From: Coptodactyla brooksi
Lineage: Eukaryota; Arthropoda; Insecta; Coleoptera; Scarabaeidae
Length of the DNA stretch: 38,646 bases
Assembly (NCBI GenBank): GCA_033557675.1
Contig: JAWQRM010000027.1
Location: 1 to 38,646, forward strand
Direction: 5' to 3'
In this document: one piece after another, positions 10,070 through 20,902 of the stretch
How the letters are laid out: each line of letters starts with the position of its first letter
How positions within the stretch are numbered: position 1 is the stretch's first letter
Notes under the pieces: model-generated
Databases searched by the model: none
The model's input: the letters and a program-made list of their open reading frames with translations, nothing else
Told to the model about the DNA's origin: nothing
Made by a program: the position numbers and the translations under genes

Positions 10070-10630
10070 TGAAAAGGTAATTGGTTTCTAAGGTATAGGA
10101 ACAAGGTAAATACGTCGGTTAAGCAAGTCAAACTATCAACACAGCTTTTAATAATATCAACATATACACTCTTTTTAGCAGTTTGTCACATAAATAAAAT
10201 AAAGGTCTTTTGTCGGCTATAGAACATACATTAATAGTAGAACATAAATAAATAAACATACATTTATAACGCAACATTTAAGCCTATATTTTTATACGCT
10301 TAAAATAAAAAAAAACGTATAGAAACAAAAACAATTAAGATAACTGTCGATTTTTATTACATGATAGATTAAACGATACATGGCGCTGTAAATGTTTGTA
10401 AAACCTATACCCTGTAACCCCATTTTGGCATTGAGCTCAACGTATTTAATCCCTCTCTCCTCATTTGAGTACAATTACATTCTTCATCAAATTCTTATCG
10501 CTTCAGATCAATATATATTTAAACCATCTTTCCATTGGTACTCGTACTAATTGAGTTGCTCGGAATGGAATTTCGTTTTTTTTTGTGAAAATGAAAGGCA
10601 CTTTTCGTAGAGAGTATACATATTTTATGT
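10070..10630. other. Non-coding, no gene
   Basis: AT-rich sequence without a recognisable element. Confidence 0.4.
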
Positions 10631-10639
10631 AATGACATA

Positions 10640-11145
10640 TTCACCACTTTAGTTCAACACCGTTTGCAATCTTTCTGGCAGTAGCATGATTCCACACTCA
10701 TAAAACTTCTGATCCTTGCTGACAAAAAACTGATCCAAGACATTTTTGACGGCCTCATTTGAAGTAAAGGTTTTGCTGTCAAAAAATTTTATGGAGACCA
10801 AAACGAGTAGTAATTGGAGAGTACCAAATCTGGAGAATACGGTGGGCGTGGTAGTATATCCCATCCAAGCTTTTGGTGAGTTACCAAACTGGACTTTTTA
10901 TTGATCAATTTCTATTGATCTGGATTTTTATCTATTGATGAATTCTGGTCTTTCTGTCTGAAAGACTCTGAAATTTTGAAAATTTTGCAATATTTCAAAA
11001 AATTTTTTATTTTTTTTTCATTTTTGCAAAAATTTTGCAAACCAGTTTTGGCACGGCATTCTGTCAATACATCTTCTCCATATACGTTACATAATCTTTT
11101 TCTCGCTTGAACGGCATTTTCACCTTTTTTGTAATAAAAACTGCA
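10640..11145 (-). pseudogene. mariner transposase with large internal deletion
   Basis: Minus strand. The N-terminal helix-turn-helix part near 11145-11035 reads FYYKKGENAVQARKRLCNVY and GEDVLTEC, like the mariner FxRGxxAxxAxxxIxxVYG motif. The C-terminal part (about 10885-10640) reads LGWDILPRPPYSPDL in one frame and then AVKNVLDQFFVSKDQKFYECG, GIMLLPERLQTV in the next, matching the mariner ending PYSPDLAPSDYHLFRSMQ...FxxSKxxxFYxxGIxxLPxRW. The DDE core between them has been deleted, so two termini are joined in about 500 bp. The SPDL aspartate context survives. The element is dead. Internally deleted mariners of this kind are common in insect genomes. Confidence 0.85.
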
Positions 11146-11164
11146 AAATGTGCTGAAAATGCTG

Positions 11165-11820
11165 TACAGAACCGAACGAAATATTTTCACACATACGCTT
11201 TGCAATATCAGCTGTCAGAATATATAATGCATATACGGTTCAGAATGAAGTTGACTGATAAAAATACAACTAACGCCTATGATGCGAAAAAACGAAATTA
11301 CTTTCCGAACAACCCAATAGCTGTAACAACCCACTAACAACCCACTTTATTACCTAATAGAGCTAATTTCACAAAGCTTAACAATTACTTGTTACGTTGG
11401 CCCGGTGTGCTATGCAAGCAACCTGGTTTATGCGTATGAATGGTTATGCTGATGTGTCAGAGGGTCAACATATTTACAATTGTATTGTGGGACAAGTCAA
11501 CCAATAAATATATATATATATATATATATTATATGGTTTATTGTTGTTTTTGAGGTTTATTGATTTAATTCTACTAGATATTGCATGAATATTGCCACAT
11601 TGCCCAGTGTAATTATTTCAGTGCTATTGTCCTATATCAAACTTTTTTATATACATCCAGGAACCTACATAAAAGAAAAGATACTTTATTTTTGAAAAAA
11701 AATACTGTGATTTTTAATGGGTTAATGAGATCAATGTAGTGCGTCATGTTCTATTGCCCGCTTCCATGTCGTATGATTTAAGTATTCTTTGCAAGATTCA
11801 TTTTCTATTCATTTTTGTAA
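11165..11820. other. Non-coding with (TA)n tract
   Basis: No gene. A (TA)n microsatellite lies at 11508-11530. Confidence 0.5.
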
Positions 11821-11824
11821 ACAT

Positions 11825-12612
11825 GAATATAACTAGAAGGTGTCCACCGTACATGACTTTCTCTTTCCTTGCCCCTGGTGTAAATATAAAAAGATTGTAA
11901 AAAAAATTTCCATTCGTACCTATCATCTTTTTTCAAAAATGTGTAATAACGCCCAAATGGTGCGATTTAAAACTGATGTATAATAATTGAAGTGGTCCTC
12001 AAGTCCTATAAGGACTTCAAAAATATCAGAATATACAGGATGTTCCATTTAAAAATCTGAAGTTCGGTAGTTTTTAGAATAAGAGTACTTTAGAGTTCGG
12101 CACTCTCTGTATATTCGAAACTAGTTTCAAATTGCGTACAGTTCGATACATTGCATCTTTTATTTAAAACATTTGTATCTAGAAATAGCAATAACAGTTC
12201 AAAGAAAAATTTTGCATTCACAGCTGTCATGTTTGTTCAGAAGTACGAAATAACCCCTAAAAGGTACAATTTCAAGCTAAGCTATAATAATTAATAATAG
12301 TATTTTTGTCAATTATGCTTATAACTCGAGAACTGTTGATTTTAAGCATGTACCATCCTTATAGTTTTTTTACTCACAATTTTACGTAGATTATATAAAA
12401 ATCTACATAAATATATGTTGTTTACAAAAGTTGTAAAAACAAAATAGGTTAAGCACTTCAACCATATGCACAATTTTTACGAAATTATTATATTAATAAT
12501 TAGCTTGTATGTAAAGTATTCTTTTATTCAGTCTAACGTGGCAGTCTAAAAACTATAGGCTACAAAGAATTTTTTTTGCGATTGCAATATTTTTTCTAAA
12601 GAGAAAGTAAAA
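11825..12612 (+). repeat. Repeat A, copy 2
   Basis: Aligns over most of its length with the reverse complement of 23240-24216. Shared anchors include taataacgcccaaa, aaggacttcaaaaat, atatacaggatgttccattt, aattatgcttataactc, tagttttttactcacaattt and gtggcagtctaaaaa. No protein was found in any frame. Compared with copy 3 it has one 70-90 bp cassette (12030-12115) instead of two, and a differently arranged middle. It could be a non-autonomous DNA transposon or a decayed long element; the class is unknown. Confidence 0.8.
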
Positions 12613-13370
12613 ATAAACTGATGGGACCACGGCTCTCGTCAGTTTTCTTGATTCTGATACATAATAACCAAGACGCAACCAGAGATAAAGCAATTACAGG
12701 TGAAATAATAAACCTGGGCTTTTGAATTCACCCCAGAGACGAAACATCTTTCGAATAGTACAGATGTAGTTTCATCGGATTTTAATTTATGTAATCTATA
12801 AGTAGTATCTTTGAAGAAATTTGTGCTGGGAAAACACCTTGCGAATCAGAAGAAATTGCAAGATGGTGTTGTGGATTACTCCGACCAACTCGACAAGCAG
12901 CAATATTCAATAATCCAGTATTTATTTATCACTCTCGTAATATTGCCTTTATTTGTTGGGACAACAATTTTCGACAACATTTAATAGATTTACAAAGAAA
13001 AGTTTGGTACTCCATTTCATTGTTTTTTCAACTGATGAATCTCATCTAAATACGCATGTCCCATATCCACTAAAATTGATTAATATTGGATTAAGCGAAT
13101 TCTAATTGTTATAGTTACATATAAATCAATTAAATCTTTCATTTGTTCTTTTCTCTCATGCCACTTTTCCGTTATCTATTTGTTCTGTGTTCTCATTTAA
13201 ATTCACTTTTCCTTGATTTATTGTATCTTTTTAATTAACTTCGAAACCAGACCGGTTATAATTGTCCACATTTCAATACATTTCATATGGTTATTTGAAT
13301 AACTACCTATAATTCGTTTCTAAAAAGGTCCGGTTATTTGCGTAACCGGAAACGACAATGAATATTTATT
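12613..13370. other. Non-coding; one start-less open frame
   Basis: No assigned gene. A plus-strand frame without ATG runs from about 12786 to 13047 and includes RWCCGLLRPTRQAAIFNNP and FICWDNNFRQHLIDLQRKVW. I do not recognise it, and chance openness is possible. Confidence 0.25.
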
Positions 13371-13379
13371 TGCAACTCT

Positions 13380-13960
13380 AGCTTTCAAACGCTACCGGTC
13401 GCTTTGGAAGAATTGTTTCAATGTTTCAATCCGTTTTGTCGACGCAACATTGGTAAGTAGACAATGTGTCTACGACTGGCAACAAATTCGTAATCGACGT
13501 CAGTTTTTTTTTTCAATAAGCCCTTTCAAATCGGTCAGTACCACGTGCGCTGAACAAACGGGCTGTCGGATAAGATAGACAAGTCTTGCGCCATTCGTTG
13601 CCAGCGTAAGAGCGCATTAGCGCCAGATGGACTCACGGCGAGCCTAACGCGGGCAATAATACACATACTAATAGTAATAACGGGTCTTTCAAAAGGCAAC
13701 TGCCGGCGCAAAGCACAATCACCGCACCCACGTATTGCGAAAGCAGCGCTATCTGTTCTCAGTCGTCGGTCAATTTACACCGCCCCGGATTAATTGGCCA
13801 GTATATATTTTACGTCCTGCGTTACTGTTAATTAAGGCCTATTTATTATCTAAGCGTAAGTGGCCTAGATGGACCGCCTCTGATGTACGCTTTCAATTTC
13901 TATCAATTTGCCTATCGCCGATAGAAATAATGGAGAAAGGACTGGATAAGAATACATATT
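13380..13960. other. Candidate conserved non-coding segment
   Basis: Repeat-free stretch clearly richer in G, C and CpG than its surroundings, with words such as ttaattaaggcc, ggattaattgg and tagcgccagatgg. Open frames on both strands look like composition effects. A regulatory role is inference. Confidence 0.25.
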
Positions 13961-14234
13961 AGCGAAAGTCAACTTGAACAGAAAAATCAACGTAATTTCT
14001 CTGAATACGTTACTGCCGCCAATCACTTTCCTCGAGAAAAGTTGGGGACCATTCAATGAACTCACACCTCGAAATACAAGTTCGGTTGCCTTCGTTCAAA
14101 AACGGGATAAGTATTTATGATAACTATCCATATATTTGACAGGGCTCCTAGCATGAAACTCCTAGCAGATACAACATTATGACGATTTTTTTCACAAAAT
14201 TTAATCTTAAATTAATTTACTAATAATTATCCTT

Positions 14235-15439
14235 CTAAACCTACCTTCTACTATGGCTTTTTATACCTAGTTTACAAACAAGGATGATAGTAATATTTAC
14301 ACTGTCAGCAAAAATACTTATGAGAAAACTAAAACTACTCGCATCCCTTGATTTTATTCTGGAGTTTCCACCCGGATATTTTTCCCTATAAACTCGAGCT
14401 TTCATGGCATAGGAAGTGCCACTGTGACAAAGAGTCCACATTTTGATGCCATATTTTGCTGCCATACCAGCTGGGAGTATACTGTTTGAAAAGACAGCGT
14501 CCTCTAACATTATCACCTACCTTATACAATTTAGGCATAATTTCTATCCACTTCTCCTAAAGCTTTCTTATAGGGGCTAATTTGTCACTTGCTCTCGTTT
14601 GGTGACGATCGGCCTTATCGTCAAAATGTAATACGCCTAATATTCAATAAAAACATTCAATGACATCGTTGCACGAAAAATAGATCTACCGGTTTCTGCA
14701 TCTCATAAACTTTCTGTTGATGCGCCGTGCGATTTCTAAACTCCTTACAACTGCAATAATCTGATATATGTTTGTATTGTAATATTATCTATTCTGCAAC
14801 CTTCAATGTTGCTCATTTTCAAAACAATGGTATACCTAGTTCGACCAGGAGTAATTTTTATTATATTTTGACTAGATACTCCACTTTGGGGAAAGGTTCT
14901 AATATCCTAGATATAACTTTGTCTTTTGACTGTACTAACTGAACAGGAACCACAGTATTTGTTTGCACTAGGTCATTATCTGAAGAATCATAGTCTGCTT
15001 ACTATTTCTCATAGTCGGTATCATCGCTGGAATGATTTTCATCCTCAGGAGTATCTTCATTGTCGGATGCATTTGTATCTATCTCTGCTATTCCTTCATC
15101 AGATATAAATCGCCCGCCGTTAATTATGATGATGCTTATTCAACACTGTATACAAAGAAACTGAAGTGCGCTGTCCGCGTTCCCTATTTATATGATATAT
15201 TAATTAGTATGCATGCACAGACATTCCCAGACATGCACAGACTTGCATATTCTACCTATATGAATGCATAATCTTATTGGTTGCTATATAGTTATAGTAC
15301 TTATAGTATTCATATAAATAATGTTTATTTCTTGTAGAAACTATTTGGCAAAATCTTCGAAACAAATAATGAAAGATGACAAAGTTATAGAACCTGAAAA
15401 TCCGTTTCGGGTCATATTGACTTGAGGAGCACAGCAGGG
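14235..15439 (-). mobile_element. piggyBac-like element, copy 2 (PB2), 3'-truncated
   Basis: Its 5' end on the minus strand is CCCTGCTGTGCTCCTC beginning at 15439, preceded by TTAA (15440-15443). It aligns with the 5' region of PB3 (19503 onward). The matching 3' inverted end was not found, so the element is truncated near 14235. Confidence 0.8.
14241..15125 (-). pseudogene. piggyBac transposase, N-terminal to catalytic-core remnant
   Basis: Minus strand. The N-terminus near 15122 corresponds to the PB3 start, but the start codon reads ACG instead of ATG. Then follow IAEIDTNASDNEDT-like acidic residues, the TPGRTRYT-type segment near 14845, SNIEGCR near 14800, and after decay YGIKMWTLCHSGTSYAMKAR (about 14460-14395), followed by VYREKYPGG. 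The last piece matches the piggyBac core FRGRCxFxQYxPxKPAKYGIKxWxLCDxxTxY. Just upstream, GDNVRGRCLFKQYTPS is legible in another frame. The C-terminal third is absent. PB1 keeps exactly the part missing here. Confidence 0.8.
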
Positions 15440-15443
15440 TTAA

Positions 15444-16080
15444 TAAATGACACCTATGATGACTTAAGTAAACTATAAATTTCTAGATAATAATTAATTT
15501 TTGGTAATTAAACTGACTGGGTTTGTAATTTTTAAATTGTTGTTATCCACCATCTGCTACCAGGGCGTCCTTCTTGCACTGTTGGATGTAAAATATAATT
15601 ATATGTACTTAGAACTGTAAAAGTACCCGCGACAGCAATTGCCAACGAAATGTCAATCGAAAACGATAAAGTTACCGTTAATTACGGATCACTGGAACCT
15701 GACAGGGATTTATTCTAACACATACATTAATTTATAATAGAACTTAAGTGGAGTATTGTTATCTATCCATATAATTGTTTTATTGTCATTGGAAGTAACG
15801 TGATTAATCATAGCGATCATTACGAATGGGCATTCGTAAAAAGGCGGCTTATAGAAATATAGGTAGAAATTTCAATGAAATTATATTTCAAACAATAAAT
15901 GACTTGTACTTACAATGCAAGGTAAAACTACATAATTTGTTCGATTATGAATGATGAATGATGTTTTACCTCCGTTAACCAAAACCATCCGCTTTAATCG
16001 AAATTACCTGAGGTTGTTATCTATACAGATTTTTTCAGATTGCTGGAGGGGATCTAATACAATAATTGCTAAAGAGTTTG
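15444..16080. other. Non-coding, no gene
   Basis: AT-rich, no recognisable element. Confidence 0.4.
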
Positions 16081-16086
16081 GAGAGA

Positions 16087-16164
16087 CCCTCAGTAGCTCA
16101 AAGGTGGGGCACCCGTCAAAGATTGCAGAGTAGAAGATTGCAGGTTCGAATTCTCCTCGAAGGA
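16087..16164 (+). tRNA. tRNA-like pseudogene or tRNA-derived SINE head
   Basis: An A-box-like TAGCTCAAAGG (16094-16104) and a B-box GGTTCGAATTC (16143-16153) lie at tRNA spacing. A D-arm folds as GCTC/GGGC (16096-16099 and 16107-16110). A T-arm with loop TTCGAAT and mostly paired stem lies at 16140-16156. The acceptor CCCTCAG/TCGAAGG pairs only partly. The anticodon stem does not form, and agattgcag is duplicated (16120 and 16135), so this is not a functional tRNA. A T7 run follows at 16171, as in pol III units. A tRNA-derived SINE head is an alternative. Confidence 0.45.
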
Positions 16165-16685
16165 CAATTGTTTTTTTGTTTCAATAAAAATTATTTCATA
16201 TAATTTTTATTGTCATATTTCAAGTAACCAAATCCGTGAAACAGCTTTAATTTTAATGTCCAATAAGAAGGATAGAAGTGAACTTTTGCTGAATATACAC
16301 GGAAATATTGATTGTCAAAGAAATTGTATGAAAGAATCTCTAAATGAAGTAGTAATAAAAAATCAAATCCCTAAATACTCTGCCGCGTTTGCAATACAAG
16401 ACATGGATGCAGATTTATCGTTATCGAGAGAGGACTGTGATACTAGCATAATTTAAACTAGTTAACTTTGCAAATTAATTAAATTAGCGAATAACTACAT
16501 TCATCTAGAAGAAATACTTAGCTGTACGTAACCCGATCCACCACAACATCACACAGCTGAGTATCGTACAATGTTACTGCAATCGTGATGAAGAGTGACA
16601 ACAAGCACACTGGAATTTAAACAAAAAAGCAATAATCCTGCTGCTAATCCTAGCAGTCAAGGCAAAGTTTCATTCTCGTAAATTT
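16165..16685. other. Non-coding, no gene
   Basis: A 66-codon plus-strand frame (16256-16456) with ATG is present but matches nothing I recognise. Otherwise empty. Confidence 0.35.
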
Positions 16686-16689
16686 GTTT

Positions 16690-17055
16690 ACTGTAACAAT
16701 TAATTAGCGAAAGCTCCGACGCCGGGATGGCCAAATAAAAACTTTCCGAAATGTACTTACCTACTTATTCTTCCCCCCACTTGTGCCCGGTCGATTATCG
16801 CCATGCGCCCCTGCCCCGCCGTTCCCCTAGTCGTGAGGGCCTCACGCGAGCTTCTCGAACACCTCATCAGTCAGAGTCATTACGAACAGAGATAATTAAT
16901 TACATTTACTCTCTCCCACCTTCCGAGAATTGCATAACATTAATTCTCCGTCTCCTTCGCGAATCGTTTCTCGCTCCCTACTTTAAAATCAGTGGCGTGC
17001 TTATCTGGCGAAGAAGCTTTCGAGAACTCTTTATAAACTTAAGAAAAAAATAATC
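16690..17055. other. Candidate conserved non-coding segment
   Basis: C-rich, CpG-containing and repeat-free, with ATTA/TAAT words (gataattaattacatttac, aacattaattctcc). A 100-codon frame is open here, but its proline- and arginine-rich content looks compositional. A regulatory role is inferred only. Confidence 0.25.
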
Positions 17056-17059
17056 AACA

Positions 17060-17525
17060 AACCAGAGCTTATTCGTGGTTAATGTTTAGTGCAAAAAAAG
17101 TCGAATCAACCGTTAACATCTAGCACTTTTGCATTTCTAGCTCCCAAAAAATTCTGCAAAAGTGTTTGGTATGACAAAACCAAATTTGAACACGAAGTTA
17201 TGTTAAAGGTATCAACTTTCACACAAACTGATATTTAAGTATGAAAATAAGTATGGATTTGCTCCGTTTACCCCAATATATTAATTAGTAAATCCTTGGT
17301 AATTAGTAAATCCTGCGTCTAATCGTTTATGTGTTTGCCAAGCATGGTTGTCAGTATACCTAAAACATTATTATATAAACTAAGCCACTTTTATCCATCC
17401 TGTAATGGAATAAAACCCCTACCTACTGTTTTGGACTTTTTAATTATTATCTTACTACATATCATTAGTTATACGGTGTTTAAAAACAAAAATACACGAA
17501 GTTTTTATTTTTTTCAAAAGGTCTT
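17060..17525. other. Non-coding, no gene
   Basis: No recognisable element. Confidence 0.4.
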
Positions 17526-17528
17526 TGT

Positions 17529-18145
17529 TCACTCATCAATATTAGTTTTATCCCTATCATAGTAGTCTCTATCAGATATAATGTACTTGTGTCAGTGCTT
17601 TTGCCATTCTTCGAAGCACTTTTGGAATTGCATTTTTTGGATGGCTTTTAACTTCTTCAGCGGAGGAGATTAATGGGCAGTGATTGCCTGTTGAAATTGA
17701 AAAAAACAATGAGCAAAATCAACACGTTCAACGAAACTTTCGAAACTTCAGAAAGCTTTAATTGGCACGATTCGATCATAGTTTCGACGTCATATCCATT
17801 TGGGTAGTTCTGGATGGTCGTTGACTTCATACAGCAACTGCTGAGCAATGTCCATTTGATATTACTTTTGGTCGCAATTCAACAATTGTGGTATAAAGTT
17901 GGCTGCGACACGCTTCATTCACAAAACATTGTGGTGCATTGTCATCGATTGTTGAATTGCTGAGGAATACAGGGCACCCGTCATCTTCAGCGTCACCACG
18001 ACCCTCGCGAAAACGTTGGTACTAATTGTAAACGCTTGATTTATTCATACAAAACTTGTCAAAAGCAACACTCAACATTTGCAACGGGGTGCTGCACTTT
18101 ATTTAATTCTTAAAGAAGAATTAAATGTAAATTCATTTCTTCAAG
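17529..18145 (-). pseudogene. mariner transposase (GVQW3/SETMAR type), deleted
   Basis: Minus strand. It reads LQMLSVAFDKFCMNKSSVYN then YQRFREGRGDAEDDG then STIDDNA (about 18085-17945), the HTH and linker of this family. Next comes MKRVAANFIPQLLNCDQK (about 17918-17865), then MDIAQQLLYEVNDHPELPKW, then in another frame GYDVETMIESCQLK with LNVLILLIVFF (17800-17690). The C-terminus is FQKCFEEWQKH (about 17600) and DKTNIDE with a TGA at 17529-17531. The end matches the family's FxDWKxRWHKCIxxxGDYFEGD tail. Stops, frameshifts and two deletions, including the HxDNAP region, make it non-functional. Segment order is unchanged. Confidence 0.88.
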
Positions 18146-18329
18146 TTGCCGAGCACACCAAAACAGATGTAGCCTGTATAGCTACCTATGCTAACATAAG
18201 TTAGACATAAGTATACCAACTTAACAACAAAAAATTGTGACAATTGTGAGAATTTTGACAAGACAATTACTTCTCGATGACCAGTGTAGAACATTTTCAG
18301 TATAAAACTTTATTTTGGCTTTCCTTAGA

Positions 18330-18780
18330 TTTCGACCCCTCAATTCCCTTGACAAGAGGGTAGGTAATACCGCTACGCTACTGGTTTTCAACCCCATTTA
18401 ACTAAAGGGTCGGTCCCCGTTCGCCCGACCACCAATTCTCATTTCTCATTACGGCTCTCCTCCGAACGTTACACTGAAATTACTGTATTCCGAAGAATGA
18501 TATAAATTATTGGCTTAATTGCCAAGATACTTAGGCATATAAGCATTAATTATAACTTTTGAAATGAGTAATGCATTGTAATTACGGCACGGACTTGAGG
18601 CGGCTAATACGGTGCTACGTGAAGCGAACGCGAGGGGGCGCCACTATTCAATACCCCGGCGCGCTGTTCAAAGAAGGTAATTGCACGCTTTGCTACAGAG
18701 AGACCGGCCATTTTTAGTTCCAAAGGGGTTAATTTGCTAAAGTGTTAGATCTCGACCGGAAAGCTTCATATATGGTGTAA
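18330..18780. other. Candidate conserved non-coding segment with CTCF-like site
   Basis: Repeat-free, CpG-containing stretch with alternating AT-rich homeodomain-like words (gcattaattataac, ggctaatacgg) and a GC-rich site GAGGGGGCGCCAC at 18632-18644, which resembles the zinc-finger insulator (CTCF) motif core. Function is inferred. Confidence 0.28.
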
Positions 18781-19498
18781 ATTCCTCGGTGGGCTTCACC
18801 TACGCTACGTGTCTTATTAATGTTATTATGGGAGTATGCATGTTAAGGTAAAGGAGAGGCTGCAATTAGATAAATGGAATCTTAAATGGTTACCTCGAGA
18901 AACTACACTACAGCGAACATTAATGACTGGTAGAACGAACGTGTTAAACGTTGCTAACATTTTAGTTGCGGTTTTAAGTAATACCCACTTTTACAAATAT
19001 TTTTAAGATTTACGTTAGTCACAGATAGTTTGTTGTTTTATCAATGTGGTTTCAAATTGTCTTTTTAATAAATATAGCTTCAGTTGTAATTACATATATA
19101 AAAATAATTTTAAAGGTGCAGAAATGTAGATTACTGGAATTTAATTACCACTGATTTGTGTTATGTTATAGTGGCATCAAATATTGAGACATTTAAAATA
19201 CCCTCGGCTATTAATCAATACTTTTTCCTCTAAACGTTCTCTGAACGTGTTAGATAAAGTTATCGGATGCAAGATCAGGCGAACGTACAGACCATCGACC
19301 AGGTTCTATACATTTCACCAAACATGACGATTCACTAATGATGATTTATTCTGACATAATGCGTGATTGCGCCATTCCGTTAAATCCACTCCAGAGATCG
19401 CTTTTCCACCTTCGAGTTCATCCAAAATAATTCAGATGTCTTTAGATAACATTATTGGTCGGTTGTAATCTTTCTTACACGAAGAATTGTCATTCGCC
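18781..19498. other. Non-coding; possible mariner scrap
   Basis: On the minus strand near 19330-19270, GRWSVRSPDLASDNFI resembles the NWPxRSPDLTPxDFFLWG tail of DUF4817/DDE_3-type mariner transposases. Only this piece is legible, so the call is weak. Confidence 0.35.
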
Positions 19499-19959
19499 TT
19501 AACCGTGCTGTTCTCCTCGCGTCAATATGATCCGAAACGGATTTTCAGCTTGTATAACTTTGACATCTTTCATTATTTGTTTCCAAGATTTCGTGACTTT
19601 TCGTGGTTTGCTGGAGAGTGAAGTATAATATCGCCAAATAGTTTTTACAAGAAATTATTATCAAATTTTTTAAATAAGATTGTTACGTATATAATCCTCA
19701 GGTCATCATGACCCAAAACTGTTTAGATTTATTTGACTTTATGTATTTCTATTTTTAATCTTATTTATATGAATACTATAAGTGTATTGTAACTTTATAA
19801 TAACCAACAAGATTATGCATTCATGCTGGTCGAATACCCAAGTCTGTGCATGTCTGGGCATGTCTATGCGTGCATACTAATATATCATATAAATGGGGAA
19901 TACGGATAGCGCACTTCAATTTCTTCATATGAAGTGTTGAATAAGCATCATCGTAAATA

Positions 19960-20118
19960 ATGGCGAGGCGATTTCTATCTGTTGAAGAAATAGCAGAGAT
20001 AGATGCAAATGCATCTGATGATGAAGAGACTTCGGAGGTTGGAAATCATACCAGCAATGGTACCGACTATGAGAAATTCGCAGCAGACTATGATTCTTCA
20101 GATAATGACGTAGTGTAA
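19960..20118 (+). pseudogene. piggyBac transposase N-terminus
   Basis: ATG at 19960 opens a 52-residue frame starting MARRFLSVEEIAEIDANASD, then an acidic stretch ending DYDSSDNDVV and a TAA. This is the usual acidic, disordered N-terminus of insect piggyBac transposases (M-x-RRFLSxEEI followed by D/E/S-rich sequence). The premature stop cuts the protein from its continuation. Confidence 0.75.
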
Positions 20119-20189
20119 ACAAATACTGCGATTCCTGTGCAGTTAATACAGTCAAAAGGCAAAGTTATGTCTTGGATGTTAGACCCTTT

Positions 20190-20590
20190 TCCCCAATGTG
20201 AACGAAAATATAATAAAAATTACTCCTGGTCAACTAGGTATGCCATATCCTGAGTGAAGAATATTCTATCTGCCTTTCAAGTTATCGTGAACAATACACT
20301 TGAAAATATTGTATTGAAAATGAGCAATATTGAAGGTCGGAGAGTAAACGGATGTGATTGGGAGGATCTGGATAATATTACAACACAAGCATAATATACA
20401 TAGGATTATTGTTATTGATACGTTAGGGCAAAGTATTATATATAGAGAGAAAGAAATCCAGGTCGGAATAAGGGTGTTCTGTACAAGAGAATACTATTTC
20501 TGGAAAAATTGGGCAAAGTGATGGTAACTACCTATATGATGCCAAGAGAACATAAACCTCGTACTCAACTACGAGGTAAAGATTAGCCAA
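20190..20590 (+). pseudogene. piggyBac transposase middle and C-terminal remnants
   Basis: After the early stop, translation recovers in pieces: NYSWSTRYAIS, then ILSAFQVIVNNTLENIVLKM with SNIEGRRVNGCDWEDLDNI (about 20265-20380), corresponding to the start of the DDE_Tnp_1_7 domain (family: FxxFFTxExxxxIVxxTN). The sequence then jumps to YKRILFLEKLGKVMVTTYM (about 20480-20540), the C-terminal LGxxLVxxxIxxR end. The whole catalytic centre between these is missing. Confidence 0.75.
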
Positions 20591-20902
20591 TAATTCGATG
20601 CACATCAGAATTTATTTGATATTCTTTCTTGTTTGTAGATTTAATACTTGTAATATTTTTTACGATAATACATTTTACTTTTGTTAGTAAAAAAGTAGAA
20701 GAAAAAAAAGTAGTAGAAAAGTAGATTACTTTTCATTGTTGTTTGCGTTTATGTGCTGTAATAGAACCACAATATATTAATTTCGAGCTATTCTGGACAA
20801 TCCTCCTATACTTGCGTACATCCGGTCACTGTGACCCAAAGGACTTCAAAGTGTATAGTAAAACTAAGGAGAACAGCAGTGTTAGAATGTAAAAAAATGT
20901 CA

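Larger units (their letters stand above)
19503..20881 (+). mobile_element. piggyBac-like element, copy 3 (PB3), both ends present
   Basis: Ends CCGTGCTGTTCTCCT (19503) and GGAGAACAGCAGTG (to 20881) are inverted copies with few mismatches. The flanks are TTAA (19499-19502) and TTAG (20882-20885), consistent with a TTAA duplication that lost one base. At about 1.38 kb it is shorter than a full piggyBac because the catalytic core is deleted. It aligns with PB1 and PB2 in the 5' 200 bp. Confidence 0.88.

Noticed and set aside
12786..13047. 85-codon plus-strand frame without ATG (RWCCGLLRPTRQAAIF)
   Set aside because: It looks somewhat protein-like, but there is no start, splice evidence or known family. 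Chance frames of this size are expected here.
13735..14065. Short frames on both strands
   Set aside because: They have no recognisable motif and overlap on opposite strands in GC-richer DNA.
14926..15271. Plus-strand frames of 60 and 79 codons
   Set aside because: They are antisense shadows of the piggyBac N-terminus of PB2; the equivalent shadow occurs at 19925-20155 against PB3.
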